Part shown: positions 1 to 12,200 of the stretch, piece by piece | How the letters are laid out: each line of letters opens with the position of its first letter | Numbering within the stretch: the first letter of the stretch is position 1 | Assembly: GCF_036588685.1 (NCBI RefSeq) | Contig: NC_086383.1 | Span: 47,636,448-47,700,447 of the forward strand | From: Mytilus trossulus | Lineage: Eukaryota; Mollusca; Bivalvia; Mytilida; Mytilidae | DNA length: 64,000 bases | Direction: 5' to 3' | Notes under the pieces: generated by a model | Database searches by the model: none | Told to the model about the DNA's origin: nothing | The model's input: the letters and a program-made list of their open reading frames with translations, nothing else | Made by a program: the position numbers and the translations under genes

Positions 1-1094
1 CCTTTGAACATCTTCATAAAGGTAAAGGACAAGGACTAATCAAATATACCAATATAATAAACCAGTCCTAATAATCTTATGAAAAGCCAACTCGAATATT
101 AATGTCAGTCCCACTCAGGGAGGTCCACGGGGACATAAAGTGTCACCAATCTTTCTGTCCGTCCATTTTCATTTGCTTGAAGCTTGAGCGGGAGAATTCG
201 TGTCCCTGGACACATTCTTCTTTTTTGTGTCTATGTAACGTGGATGACGGAGTGAATTTTTGGGTAGAGTTGGACGATAAATATTGTTGTATTTTACAAT
301 TATAATTATTAAGCGATTTTAATCCTTTTAAACGAAGTTTTAAATTGTTTGTCTTTGAAATTAATTGTTGAATAATACACATTACTATTCCCGTTTTATA
401 TTGATCCATTTCAATTATCGTTTAAGTCAAATAATGTGTTAATATACTCAACAAAACGGGTAACGTTGAGGCCAAAAAGCCGTGATGGACTATGGTTTAG
501 TCTGATTTTTTTGTCGTTTTGGTTTACGTCAAACAAAATTTTGACACAAATAACGAAGTTGACGTGAACCTTACAAGTAGTATATTGACCATTTCACTAC
601 TATAAATATTTTGATTTAGTGTGGATTTGTTTTGTGTGTCTCCTTGATGAAAAATAGACCTCAAACTATTCATGAGATTTGAATATAGGTAAACTACTGT
701 TTCTCATGTTTATATCAACCAAACCAAAATGACCGTGGCAACATACCTTTGAATAGGTTTTGATGATTTGATGATTTATGAACAATTATACAGAACAGTT
801 TGTTTGCCATTTTGCATTTATTCTTTGTAAATAAAAATCTATTCTTTGAAGAAAATAGGAGATGAATGCATTTAATTTGTCAATTTTAGTTGAAGTTGAA
901 CATTCCAAGATTGTATGCAATTCTTATACAGTAACCAGTAACCTTATGGCAAGTACTATTTGCTGTAACTTTACCGATATACACACGTATTCAGGTATAT
1001 CACAAAGGAATAATGCATTTGAAAGAAATGAAGGATAATTATTGTTTTATGTTGGTGAATGTCGAAAAACATTGCATTATACGAAACCGATCTG
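1..1094. other. Gene-free flank
   Basis: No coding region is supported. Around 120-225 there is a degraded piece of a dispersed family whose members contain 'ctgtccgtcc' and end near 'ggacacattctt'; related copies lie at 47.3 and 51.8 kb in this window. The remainder is AT-rich without recognisable structure. Confidence 0.4.
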
Positions 1095-1830
1095 ATGATT
1101 TAAATATGCTACTCAGGATTTAAATCACATTCTCCTTTATACTACAGATACAGTTAAGTCGGATTCATATCTTGACTTACATCTAGAAATTGACAATGAG
1201 GGTCGGTTGAAGACAAAACTTTGCGACAAAAGAGATGATGTCAGCTTTCCAATTGTGAACTTTCCATTTCTAAGTAGCAACATTCCAGCAGCACCTGCAT
1301 ACGGGGTATATATCTCCCAATTGATACGATATTCCCGTGCTTGCATTTCCTATCATGATTTTCTTGATAGAGGGTTACTGCTCACAAGGAAGCTATTAAA
1401 TCAAGAGTTTCAAATGGTGAAGTTGAAATCATCCCTTCGTAAATTTTACGGACGCCATCACGAGTTGGTTGACCGTTATGGAATAACCGTTTCACAAATG
1501 ATATCGGATATGTTTCTTACGTCATAACTACAATCCCCTTCCCTTTCATGAATGTGACCTACCGAATTAGACTATTTACCGGATTTGTAATCACATAAGC
1601 AACACGACGGGTGCCACATGTGGAGCAGGATCTGCTTACCCTTCCGGAGCACCTGAGATCACCCCTAGTTTTTGGTGGGGTTCGTGTTGTTTATTCTTTA
1701 GTTTTCTATGTTGTGTCATGTGTACTATTGTTTTTCTGTTTGTCTTTTTCATTTTTAGCCATGGCGTTGTCAGTTTATTTTAGATCCATGAGTTTGACTG
1801 TCACTTTGGTATCTTTCGTCCCTCTTTTAT
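1095..1830 (+). pseudogene. 3' fragment of a bivalve reverse transcriptase retroelement
   Basis: The reading frame from about 1140 to 1527 encodes the C-terminal part of an RT found in many mollusc and cnidarian retroelements. It has a D-x-Y-L-D-L stretch, then KRDD, then a block around AYGVYISQLIRYSRAC, then KFYGRHHELV, ending in a stop after residue S at 1527. The palm motifs (GIPMGTNCAP, YIDD) are absent, so this is a 5'-truncated copy. About 300 bp of T-rich sequence follows (to 1830) and probably belongs to the 3' end of the element. I think the family is Penelope-like, but I am not certain of the class. The intact C-terminal frame suggests moderate age; no host gene is implied. Confidence 0.75.
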
Positions 1831-2330
1831 AACCACTCACTAATATCCATAAAAACGCCTTCCCGAATAGGTGGAGATAATTTTGTAACAAAGGAATATG
1901 ATACTACAATTCCATTCGGTTGTAAAGATAACTTCAAATATCCTATCAACATCAGCAACGTTCTTCGTCACTAAGAAGTAATATGTATTAAATTCTGCTT
2001 AATTTTCAAAATCAGTCAATTCCTGCAGTATACGTTAAAACCATTGCACATAAAACATTGAACTATAACCAAGCAAGCATTGCAAGACCTTGATTAAGAA
2101 GAAAACTTCTCTGACATGAGACTGTTTCCGCCCTCCATGCATACATATCAAACAAAAACTCTGTCCGTGTTATTACTGCTGATCTATGATTCAATAGAAA
2201 CAAGTCTGGCAAGTGGAATTATAACTTTAAAATACATTGTCAAACACAACAAAAAGTTACATTTGATAAAGATGGGGTCTTGACAAAGCACAAGTCCTTC
2301 ATGGCCTCATCGAATATTTCAGCAACGAAC
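1831..2330. other. Gene-free spacer
   Basis: About 500 bp of AT-rich sequence between two reverse transcriptase relics. No coding, RNA or repeat feature can be supported by eye. Confidence 0.35.
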
Positions 2331-2334
2331 CTTA

Positions 2335-3470
2335 ACTTCTCAAAGCAAACAACGGTACATTTCCGGCTCATCTGTATGTTCTAACAAGGAATTGTTCGTC
2401 AAATTAGCCTAATTTTTTTGTCCGGAGTGAAAAAGGATCTGATATACCATAACACTGTCTACTTGTTTCGGTAATAACAATATGGAGATTCATATGAACT
2501 GGAACGAACAATTGGAAACTTTTTAATCTCGGTCATTCTCTAAAAAATTACTTTTCTCGGTATTTTGTACATTTTTCCTTTGATCTTTTTTTGTGATATT
2601 TTTTTCATATCATGCTACTCTCTTATTAAATTGAGATGGAAAATTATCGCTAGAAACTAAGGAGACACGTGGCGCTGCTAATGAAATTGACATAGGTAAA
2701 ATAGCGATAAACAGATTATCATTGGTCATCTCATCTCGATATGATCAACGATAATCTATAAGTACATCAAAACTTTCGATTATTTGACACTTTACATGAA
2801 AAATCAAAACCACGTCTTGAACAAGTGAATGTGATGTACTATGCTTTCCTCCATTAATGGTACCATACACTACACATTTATTGTTTTGGGATACAGCTGC
2901 ATGCTTTGTTAACAATTAGGCCAAAAAATAAACAGGCCATACCAAAGATCAAGTGAGTATCATGCTAGCAATTTTAATTGACAACATATTTCTTGACTTA
3001 AGAGGTAAAATTTTCCAGCAGGTTGTCAACAATGCATATTCTGGTTTATAATTTGAGTCCTAGTTCATTCAGACACTTGTGAAAATAAGAAGATAAATGA
3101 AGCTCGGTCATATAACTTCACACACAGTTTAATGGTGTTTTTTTTTTAATGTTTATGAAATTCAAACCATCAACAATAAAAAAAAAATTGTTTGAGTACC
3201 ATTAATAAATCCAACTGAAATAGAAATAAATGAAACCACATATATACATTTTAACCAGCCTCAGTTCTAATATTTTACCTTGAACTTGATAACAGCAGTC
3301 ATCTCAGTACCGGAATCTTTGACAAACAAGGCGATGACATTTTTTGAAATGATAAATGTTTGCCAACATTAACAACCATATGTCAGGCTCCTCTTGCGTA
3401 TGGAGTATACTTTTCTCAATTTATACGAATTTCAAGCTGCTATTCTGTCTTTGTAAATCAGTGTATAAGT
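2335..3470 (+). pseudogene. Heavily decayed reverse transcriptase relic
   Basis: Pieces of the same RT family as at 4389-5508 lie here in order and orientation. Sequence near 2340-2520 matches nucleotide for nucleotide, with gaps, the 'acaaacaacggtacat' region at 4449. Sequence at 3010-3140 resembles the GIPMG-to-palm region. Sequence at 3290-3450 resembles the KRDD and AYGVYFSQF blocks. Stops and frameshifts occur throughout, and parts are missing between the pieces. No protein can be made from it. Confidence 0.6.
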
Positions 3471-4033
3471 TGGGACTTGAGGACCTGGCTCAGGAGCAAT
3501 AGGTCGGACGAGAGCCAGTTTCAGCTGCATGTTACAGATGGACGAATGTCAGTTTGAAAATAAAAAATAACGGCCCATATGCCTTGGAATATCCAACAAC
3601 TGTTCCTTGTGATGGAAGGTCTGTAATGATATGGGGTAAATTTCTAATAGTTCTAAGCAAGTTGACATTTGTGACCATACAAGCAAAACGGACAGCTAAA
3701 CAAAGTTTCACATACTTGTACATATATATGTCGGTTTCATAACTGGATCCATATAAGATCTAAACAACATAAAGATCACAGCTGTTGGGGTATGTAATTA
3801 AAGCATTTCAACCAAATACATTCCTCTTCATGGACTTCATTTTGATAATGATGATTAGTATTGTATTTTAAAAATGACATCTAAGAAAGCAAACTATATA
3901 ATCTTAAATGAAATTATATTTGATATTTTGGATTTTAATTTATAATCAAAAGATAAACTTTCAATATAAACTCTCGATATAACGAACACTATGAAAACTC
4001 ACAAACATGAAAGAGTAAACTACATACTGAGAA
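3471..4033. other. Gene-free spacer
   Basis: AT-rich sequence with no supported gene, lying between the decayed RT relic and the TTAA-flanked element. The short open frames here are uninterrupted by chance only. Confidence 0.35.
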
Positions 4034-4388
4034 CTTAAAGTCATAAGAAACCTCAAATTAAAAAAAATAATGCATATGTTTTTTTATAACTCAATGGATA
4101 GTTTTCATTATAAAACTTATGTACATATACTTTTTTCTGAAGAAAATTCTTTAATTTATTCATATTTAGAAGAAGTTTACTTCATTTTAATTGCTTCCTT
4201 CCAGAAAGCAATTCTCCGGACATATTTTCTGTATGAAATGTGACCTCAGTGTGACCCATCTCGTAAAAGTCCGGTGATCGCAATAAGCATGGATGTCCTT
4301 AAAATAAACAATTATCTGAATTTACATGTTAAACATGTGCTCAATTTCCTTGCTTTTTTGTTGATTGTTGACAAACAGATGACATTGA

Positions 4389-5508
4389 ACAACAAATCGG
4401 AGGACTTACCTTGTTTGTATTGGATACCTAAACTTGACAAAATTCCGTACAAACAACGGTACATTGCCGGCTCATCTGCTTGTTCTAAAAAAAGAATTGT
4501 CTATTAGATTGACTAGAATTCTGTCCGCAGTTAAAGAGGGTCTTCAGATATACTGTGAAACTGTTTACTCACGTAGTGGTATTAACCATATGTGGATTCT
4601 GAAAATCTCGGTCTTTTTCTGAAATTAGTTCTATTAAAACTTTTGATTTTTCAACCTTGTATACAACCATTCCCCATGTGAAATTGAAAAACCGTCTAAA
4701 AGAAATAATCCACAATGCTTTTCATCATAAAAATGGTAGCATACGCTATAAATTTATCACTTTGGGATACCATAAGGCATATTTTGTTAATAAGGAACAA
4801 AAGGGTAAAACATACTACACAGAGGAACAAGTGATCAGTATGCTGGAGTTTCTTATTGACAATATATTTGTTGAATTTGGAGGTAGATTTTTTTCTACAA
4901 ATTGTCGGCATTCCTATGGGAACGAACTGTGCGCCTCTCCTTGCCGACCTCTTCTCATTTTCATATGAATCGGAGTTCAGACACTTGTCAAAAACAAGAA
5001 GATCAAAGAAGCCAGGTTATTTAATTTCACTTTCAGATATATTGATGATGTTCTTTCCATCAACAATCCGAACTTTTCTGATTGGGTTCCATTAATATAC
5101 CCACCAGAACTAGAAATTAAAGAAACCACAGACACGGCTTCCTCCGCCTCATTTTTAGACTTATTCCTCGAATTTGACATACACAGTCATCTCAGTACCA
5201 GAATCTATGACAAACGAGACGATTTTAATTTTGAAATTATCAATTTTCCCCATCTTAGTAGTAATATACCAACTTCACCTGCATATGGAATATACATTTC
5301 CCAATTTATTAGGTATTCAAGAGCTTGCAGCTCCTATTCAGACTTTGTCAAACGTCACCAGTGTCTGAGCAGAAAGTTGATGAACCAGGGGTATGTCAAA
5401 GAACGTCTCATCCTTTTTCTAAAAAAGTTCATCGGAAGATACCCAGAACTTGTTGATAAATATTCCGTATCAACTTCACAAATAATACAAGATGGTCTTG
5501 AAGTATAG
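4389..5508 (+). pseudogene. Frameshifted reverse transcriptase pseudogene
   Basis: Spread over several frames, in order, are a fragment with LYWIPKLDKIPYKQRYIAGS (about 4411-4470), STLYTTIPH (about 4648), IFVEFGG, GIPMGTNCAPLLADLF (about 4910), YIDD at 5038-5049 (the catalytic palm motif), KRDDFNFEIINFP, AYGIYISQFIRYSRAC and a final stop at 5506-5508. At least three frame changes separate the blocks. The N-terminal part of the RT is missing, as expected for 5' truncation. The family is Penelope-like or a close relative in my judgement. The sequence to about 6205 is its 3' tail. Confidence 0.8.
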
Positions 5509-6003
5509 ATTTTGCATACTGACTTTGGGTTATCATCTTAATAACGTGTTATAATATTCTTTTATTTGTCTTTATTAATATTACTTGTACTGTTAAGTCA
5601 GTTTTTGAGATATTCTTTTGAAGTGACTCTGTGGTTATGTAAAACATCATACTTTGAACGACAACATTATTTCATTTACTAATATTACTTTTACGTATGG
5701 ATTTTATGTCTACCTGTGCGAATTTCAAACGCGCAATTTTACACCAGTACTGAAAACCTTCTATCCTTTACGGGTAGACTTTACATACATAAATTAAGTC
5801 GTATAAGAATAACAAAATTAGTATGCTAAATTTGATGTATGCCTTTTTGTGCATCTTCGTTACATTTGTTGTTTTACAGTGATATTAAGATGATAACACA
5901 TTATTGACTGCTGTACTCCTATTTTGTACATTCGAACTCTTCTTTGAGTATGTTTGTTTTGTTCATTCATCGTTGACAATGTAATGGAATTTGATGCGAC
6001 TGT

Positions 6004-6206
6004 CATAAAAGTGTGAGTTTTAGCTAGCTATAAAACCAGGTTCAATCCACCATTTTCTACATTAGAAAATGCCTGTACCAAGTCAGGAACATGACATTTG
6101 TTATCCATTCATTTGATGTGTTTGGACTTTTGATTTTGCCTTTTGCCTTTTGATTTTCCTTTTTGAATTTTCCTCGGAGTTAAGTATTTTTGTGTTTTTA
6201 CTTTTT
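6004..6206 (+). repeat. 3' tail of RT retroelement (first copy)
   Basis: This stretch, containing 'ctataaaaccaggttcaatc' and ending in a T-rich 'tttttgtgtttttac' tract, recurs at 53370-53550 with moderate divergence. It lies downstream of the RT stop and ends where homology to the unoccupied TTAA element resumes, so it marks the 3' boundary of the nested insertion. Confidence 0.6.
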
Positions 6207-6494
6207 CGTTAAACTTCGGCTTCTAAACACGAACTTTAATTACCTGCCATATTTTCACAACAACTCTGAGCGATTGAAAAGTAATTGACGATTATACGAA
6301 ATTTATGCGAAAAAAAACCCAGAAGACTAAGTTTATGATGCTTGTATGCAAATTGGTTCAAGAATTGGAAAAACATTATTTTTTCACCGGTAACTCGTTT
6401 CTTATAACTTTAAGTCTGTTCAATGTTATAGCTCCAGTAGACAACAAAAGAAGAGTGCACAGGCTGAAATGTTTTACATTTACCTCATTTTTTT

Positions 6495-7170
6495 ACTGAT
6501 CAAAGTAATGAGGTAAAGGTCGGATTAACCCTATCAGACTGCTGTTTACCTCATAGTCATACATATGGTGTTCGCAAAAACAGATCTAATGATAAAATAG
6601 TAAAACATAGATCAATGAGATCAAAGTCAGATGAACCATGCCAGACAATATGTACATGTCAAATCCAATACAAAAATATAGTTCACCTATTGTTTACAGT
6701 ATATGAAAATCTTATCCTGAACACTTTACATTGAGTAACGATCAATGAAAATGGGGGTCAAGATCAGATAAATCCTGCCCGTCGGAAGATATGCACTTTA
6801 CACGATGAATTACATTGACTAATGAACCATGAAAATGAGTTCAAGGTAACATAAAATATGACACATGTACGACCTACAATAGTTACATGCACAAAATATG
6901 TTTGACCTATTGCTTATAGTATCCGAGATATGGAGTTGACCACGAAAACTAATCATTGATTACTGATCCATGAAATGAGGTCAAGGTTAGATGAACAGTG
7001 ATCAATGGACCCATACATCAAATTTGTTATTCTTTCATTCATTACAAGTGAGAAATGCAATGCTTTCTTTTCCAAACCGTAGCAAAACCTTTACAATAAT
7101 ATGACTGACAGACGGAAACTTCGTAACATATGGCATCTGCGTTTAAGGTATATAGGCTAGCATCAAGGTC
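6495..7170. repeat. Diverged tandem repeat family
   Basis: Four or more diverged units share elements such as 'gatgaaccatg', 'ttgacctattg', 'tatagtatccgagatatgg' and 'atgaggtcaagg', each unit about 130-190 bp. I recognise this as a common dispersed and tandem bivalve repeat. No coding capacity. Confidence 0.55.
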
Positions 7171-7743
7171 TTCTACCTACTGGATAAAAACCTCGTAACA
7201 AATAGTTTAAGCTGTCGCCGGAATGTAATCCCTATGTCTCAGATTCTGTTACTTTCGTTTCAAGTGAGACAACAAAAATCATTATACTCAATAAATGTGC
7301 AAAACAGTACATACATTTTCTTTCACATGTTTAATTTTCAATGAGCAAGATATAACAGTCAAACTTGAGCAGAAAATAAGGGTCAATAGCACTTGCATAT
7401 GCGGTCTAAAAAATGTAAAATGTTTAAAGACATTCAGAAGTAGGCAATTCACGCCCTGTATCAGAAGAAAATCAAAAAGAATTGACAAAAAAAAAGAATT
7501 TACTTAAAAATTCAAATGGATAAAGGAAAATAATATTGCGATCTTATTTATATAAAATTTGATAATGAGTCGCAAAAAGTATACTACTTTTTTTAAATGA
7601 ATATGACAACGTTTGTTTGGTTGTTGTTTTTTTCTTTGAAATATCGTTTTATTGTTGATTTACGTTGGTCAATTGAATTGTTACCAACGCAAATGTCACT
7701 TTTTCAGACAATTTGTCCCCTGTGTGGTAGGTTCACAATACGA
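7171..7743. other. 3' flank of the leucine-rich repeat gene
   Basis: No gene supported. A TTTATT at 7648-7653 reads AATAAA on the minus strand about 90 nt past the LRR stop codon and is a candidate polyadenylation signal for that gene. Confidence 0.4.
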
Positions 7744-10065
7744 CTACCTCTTTGAATCATCTTCGGCGTCAGTTTGGACCTCTCCTGCTTTAAGGGCATC
7801 ATCCGGTGCATCTCTTTGTTTATAAGCTGACTGATTTTCCATATTTACGGTAGCCTTCGCCTTAAGAGCTTCAATTTTGGATGGCCATTGTTTTATTTTA
7901 TTGTCGGCAACATTAACGTTCGTTAAGCATGGTAGTTTGCATATACCTTCGGGTAATGCCTCGAGGAGATTGTCCGACACGTCGATGCTTTTCAAACCAG
8001 TCATTTTCACGATATCGCTGGGAAGTGACGTGAGGTCGTTTGACGCAGCGTTTAACACTTCAATTCTGTACAGGTAAGGTAAATCTGCTGGTACCATATT
8101 AATGCTGTTAAAAGAAACGTTCAATACTTTCATTGAAGCCAAAACATCCCATCTTTCCTCTGGTAAATTTGCTAGACGGTTGTACGATAAATCTAACTCA
8201 ACAAGTTTTGTTAATTTGTTAATTTCTCCAAATGTTTCTGGTAATATTGAAATTTCATTGTCTGCCAGATTTAAAACTTCCAACTGGTGAAGATCACAGA
8301 GACTTTCTGAAAATTCTTTGAGGCTATTGTGGGCTAAATTCAGTTTTCGGAGATTTTGTAGCTGATTGAATTTGTCTGGTATTTCATTTATTCCATTTTT
8401 GCTCAGATCTACTTCTTGAAGCGCTCTAAGTTTACAGAAATCTTCTGGTATTACACTGATGGCGTTTTGTGTTAGTTTCACGACAGTCAGAACACGAAGT
8501 TTGCAAATGGAATCCCATATTTCAGGAAGTTTTGTATTTGAGGCATCAAGAACTGTGATCAGACGGGCATGGTCTTTCTCAGCAAATTGGCTAAAAATAG
8601 ACTTATCGTCATCTTTTGGATGAAATACAGGATTTTCTGCTATATTCAGTGACGTTATTGTTTTTGGTAACATAAACTGAGTCAGCGAATTACCAGCGAC
8701 ATCTAATGTCCGTATCTGAAACATAACATCTAAGCTCTTTGGAAGGGCTGAAATTTGATTCCCTGCAATTTTAAGAACTTCAATGCACCTCAACTTTTTC
8801 AAATCTTGTGGAAATCCTTGTATTTTGTTGTGAGATACATCAAGTTCTGTTATAAGCTGGTCTTCTCCTAGGGTCTCTGGAATTGCACTTATTTTGTTCT
8901 TGGCCGCCGAAAGGGATTTTAATGTTCCTATTTTGCATATATTATCCGGAATAACTTTAAGGTAATTGCCTGAAACATCAAGGGATATCAATGACTTCAG
9001 ATTAGGCAAATCTTCTGGGAGAACTGTTATTTCGTTCCTTGCCAATTTTATATGTTCTACAAACTTCAATTTGCTCATTTCCTGCATGTTTTGAATTTTG
9101 TTTCCTGAAAGCTCGAGTGATTTTAAGTCCTTTAGATCGGAGAAGTTCGGGGGTAACCCAGTCAAAGCATTGTCGGCTGCCTCGAGTGTTTGTAAGCGTT
9201 TAAGTTTGTTAATGTTCTTTGGAAGGTATTTCAACATATTTCCGGAAAGCAGCAATGTTTTCAATGCAAATTCTATCGCACATAACTCCTCTGGAACAGT
9301 TTCTAAGCTATTATGTGACAAATCTAAAAATGTCAAGTATTTCAGGAAACCCATTTCTTTTGGTATCTCGGATAGGTCATTGTGGCTCAGATTGAGCCAT
9401 GTAAGTGTCAAAACATTGTTGATATTGTCTGGGATATGTGCTATGGAATTGTGGGATACGTCTAGCATCTTTAGTGCGGGGTTCTTGACATTAGCGTCTG
9501 GCAACTCGATTATTCGGTTTCCTTTCAAAATTATCTGAGCTCCGACTTCGTAAATATTTTTCTTTATAGACTTGATGACGTTGTCGGATAAATCCAAAAG
9601 AACTATAGATTTTGATTTGTTGATAGTTTTTGGTATAGCTTTGATTTTATTATTTGACGCATCGACAGTGGCGAGACTTTCAGCTTTGTGGATGGTTGCT
9701 GGTAAACTTTTAAGTTGATTACCGGAGACTAGCAGGGTTTTAAGTGGTTTGATTTTGCATATCGTTCCAGGGAGTGATGTTAAGATGTTATTTCGCAAAT
9801 CAATGAAAACTAAGTTCTCAAGATCTGAAATTGTCTTTGGAAGTTTCTTTAATCTGTTGTTTTCTCCCAGGAACTTAGTAGATTTTCTCTGTATCTCTTC
9901 ATTTTTCCAAATCTCTGCTGGTAATGCCTTGACACTGTTTGTAGAAAAATCTACAAAAACTGCAGCTCCTTCAAATTTGAAATGTTTCCGCACTGTTGGT
10001 GCAAGCGCTTTAATCTTACTCCCGGGACCTGCCACTGGTATAACCTCTTCTTTTTCTTTTGCCAT
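7744..10065 (-). CDS. Leucine-rich repeat protein of ~30 repeats, 773 aa
   Basis: The protein is almost wholly leucine-rich repeats of the short 23-24 residue type (L-x-x-L-D-x-S-x-N-x-I-x-x-I-P). I count about 30 repeats from DFSTNSVKALP near residue 40 to NVADNKIKQWP near residue 735. There is no signal peptide, transmembrane segment, death domain or kinase, so it is probably cytosolic and a protein-binding scaffold. The short N-terminus (residues 1-20) and C-terminus (after about 740) are charged; the C-terminal tail is acidic. Repeat type resembles SHOC2/soc-2, LRRC40 and LRRD1, but I cannot assign an orthologue. The coding region is one exon. A plausible splice acceptor ('atatttcag', exon from 10075) lies 10 nt before the ATG, suggesting a 5' UTR intron. 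Repeats near residues 460-490 are irregular and lack a clean consensus. Confidence 0.9.
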   Translation of the reverse strand: MAKEKEEVIPVAGPGSKIKALAPTVRKHFKFEGAAVFVDFSTNSVKALPAEIWKNEEIQRKSTKFLGENNRLKKLPKTISDLENLVFIDLRNNILTSLPGTICKIKPLKTLLVSGNQLKSLPATIHKAESLATVDASNNKIKAIPKTINKSKSIVLLDLSDNVIKSIKKNIYEVGAQIILKGNRIIELPDANVKNPALKMLDVSHNSIAHIPDNINNVLTLTWLNLSHNDLSEIPKEMGFLKYLTFLDLSHNSLETVPEELCAIEFALKTLLLSGNMLKYLPKNINKLKRLQTLEAADNALTGLPPNFSDLKDLKSLELSGNKIQNMQEMSKLKFVEHIKLARNEITVLPEDLPNLKSLISLDVSGNYLKVIPDNICKIGTLKSLSAAKNKISAIPETLGEDQLITELDVSHNKIQGFPQDLKKLRCIEVLKIAGNQISALPKSLDVMFQIRTLDVAGNSLTQFMLPKTITSLNIAENPVFHPKDDDKSIFSQFAEKDHARLITVLDASNTKLPEIWDSICKLRVLTVVKLTQNAISVIPEDFCKLRALQEVDLSKNGINEIPDKFNQLQNLRKLNLAHNSLKEFSESLCDLHQLEVLNLADNEISILPETFGEINKLTKLVELDLSYNRLANLPEERWDVLASMKVLNVSFNSINMVPADLPYLYRIEVLNAASNDLTSLPSDIVKMTGLKSIDVSDNLLEALPEGICKLPCLTNVNVADNKIKQWPSKIEALKAKATVNMENQSAYKQRDAPDDALKAGEVQTDAEDDSKR

Positions 10066-10075
10066 GTTGTATTAT

Positions 10076-11393
10076 CTGAAATATAAAATAGAGGGTTTAA
10101 ACTTTGAATCACACGATTTAAAACAATTATGCAAAACCTTCAGCAGTATGCATTTTGCTACTGTTATTATATCAAAATTTGATAACATGATCGGTCTTCC
10201 TTTGAATTTAGGTTTAAATTTCCGCGTTTAAAAGGAATGTTTAATTAAAATTCCATGCAGCGTAAAACTTCGAATTATGTTTTTACATGCCGTTTGAATT
10301 GATTAAATTAGTCAAAATCATGCAATAATTCATATTGGCTTTGTTGGTTTGGTGGATTCGATCGCTGTGTTTTTTTCGGAATAAATTATATTTAGCACTC
10401 TAACCTACCTTTTATTACTACATGTACTTGTAAAATTGGTTTAAAATTCTTGTTTCAAATCATCCTTTTTTAAAGCTTTACTTTTACTTAACTTTGATTG
10501 ATAATTTGAAAATTACACCCCAAAGATACGGATCAAGCATTACACAAATATATTAAAGTTAGGTATTAACAAACAGTCAAGAATTACCAGAATAAACATA
10601 GATCGCAGACATTCCAAATATAATAAACCTTGACGGAAAATACGCAAAGAACAAACATATTGAACTATGGTAACGTTGTAGCCATAACGCTGTGTTGTAT
10701 GACGTTATTGTATGATATATTTCTCAACTACAAGGACGCTCAAAAAGTAAAACGTAATTTCCAATCATAATGTTTTTTTAATACTTAGTTTCCACCACAA
10801 ATTTACCACTATAATGGTTTCATTTAAACTGATTTAATCACAAGTCATGCATATAAACTAAGCAAAAGTCAATAGATCATGAATATGGGGACGGGACCAC
10901 AAAAAAAGTCATATTCTTTATGAAAATGAGATGTCTCAATTCTTATACAACTGCATACTTAATGCTATTGACATGAGCCTAACACTAGTGTTACACGTAA
11001 ACTGGCCGAACCAAAAACTAATAAATTATTGACGCCGCCGACGCCGGAAACAAAACGCCTGAGTCTTACTTTGTTTACTCCGTCGAAATGGGACAAACTC
11101 GCGACGAGCGCCTTTTTCTTAGCAGTTAGGTCGGCTCTAAAAAAAATCAAATACAGTAACACATCGTTTAAACTAAAAGCCTTGTTTGTAGCATTACAAG
11201 TATACTAGAGTATACCAGTATGTGTATACTGTCATAACAGTTTAATAACATTGAAAAAAATAGCATTATTTTTCATCCTCTGTCGCATGCCCAACAATTA
11301 ATACAAAAATGAATAACATGGCACATAATGATAATCGAACCATAACATTCTTCTTTCTCCTAAAACCATGACACATAGTTCTTCTCTACTTGT
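10076..11393. other. Upstream flank of the LRR gene
   Basis: If the acceptor at 10076-10077 is used, the promoter and first non-coding exon lie somewhere here, but none can be picked out. A GC-richer patch at 10965-11160 contains 'gacgccgccgacgcc'; it resembles a patch at 24630 and is more likely repeat than gene. Confidence 0.35.
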
Positions 11394-11552
11394 CAGTGGC
11401 GGATCCAGAAATTTTCATAAGTGAGGGCCCATTGACTGCCTAAGAGGGGAACCGCTCTGGTCGTGCTTCATTGATTCCCTAAATAAGCAACCAAATTTTT
11501 CCCAGAAAAGGGGGGCCCGGGCCCCTGGGTCCCCTTAATCTGCCTCTGCTAG
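11394..11552 (+). repeat. MITE-like repeat, copy 1
   Basis: Begins 'cagtggcggatccagaaatt' and ends with an imperfect inverse of its start ('cttaatctgcctctg'). The middle is rich in G and C runs. A second, better preserved copy in the same orientation starts at 12201. This is a non-autonomous inverted-repeat element type common in invertebrates; the superfamily is uncertain. Confidence 0.6.
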
Positions 11553-12200
11553 TGTTTTTTTGTCTACGAAATATTTGTCATTTTGAGCAAACAAAACTAA
11601 TCAATCAATCAATATTTTTTGTTAGGTGTTTACTTTGTCATTTGATGGACTGCATATAATTCGATAATGGTGAAATAGTGGAAGCGATTGTTTTTCAGAC
11701 CTGTAAATATTGACATGAACCTTTCAATGAATTACACGAAATTATATTTCATTAGTTTCAATATGTTTACAGTCTACATGACTAAAATCGATGCGACTTT
11801 TGAAAGCTACTATACATTTTTAATCAAATATCGCAGAGACAAACATTGTTTCTATGACAAAAATCGAAAGTGTATGCCAGATACATCAGAAATATTTTGA
11901 AAATTTTATTATCAAACTGCAGTGAACGAAATCGTCATTAATGAAAACTGATGATGCATTTTAGAAAGCCACTTAGTGAACTTGACGAGGAAAGCAACAC
12001 ACTAATGCACTGATGATTGGATTTAACATCTTCAGTATTGTTCTCATATTTCTAATTAAAAAAAATACAATTAAGTTAAATCCATATAGATGTAAACTTT
12101 CTATACTCATAACAATATCAATTATCCATCATGTTCAATAATTGAAATAGATATACAATAGGTATTAAAAGCAATGTCTGTAAACCAGAAAGGATAGGCA

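Larger units (their letters stand above)
4034..6414. mobile_element. TTAA-flanked inverted-repeat element carrying a nested RT fragment
   Basis: The ends are TTAA at 4035-4038 and at 6410-6413. Just inside each lies a 13-bp terminal inverted repeat, AGTCATAAGAAAC on the left and its complement with one change on the right. Outer arms 4034-4388 and 6206-6414 match the shorter copy at 60069-60644 along its length. That copy runs straight from one arm to the other, so the central 1.8 kb here is most simply an insertion of an RT retroelement. TTAA duplications are typical of piggyBac-like elements, but no transposase is present and the inverted repeat is not one I recognise. Confidence 0.65.

Noticed and set aside
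9098-10231. Plus-strand frames of 146 and 160 residues opposite the LRR gene
   Set aside because: They are antisense shadows of a regular coding sequence and show no independent domain.
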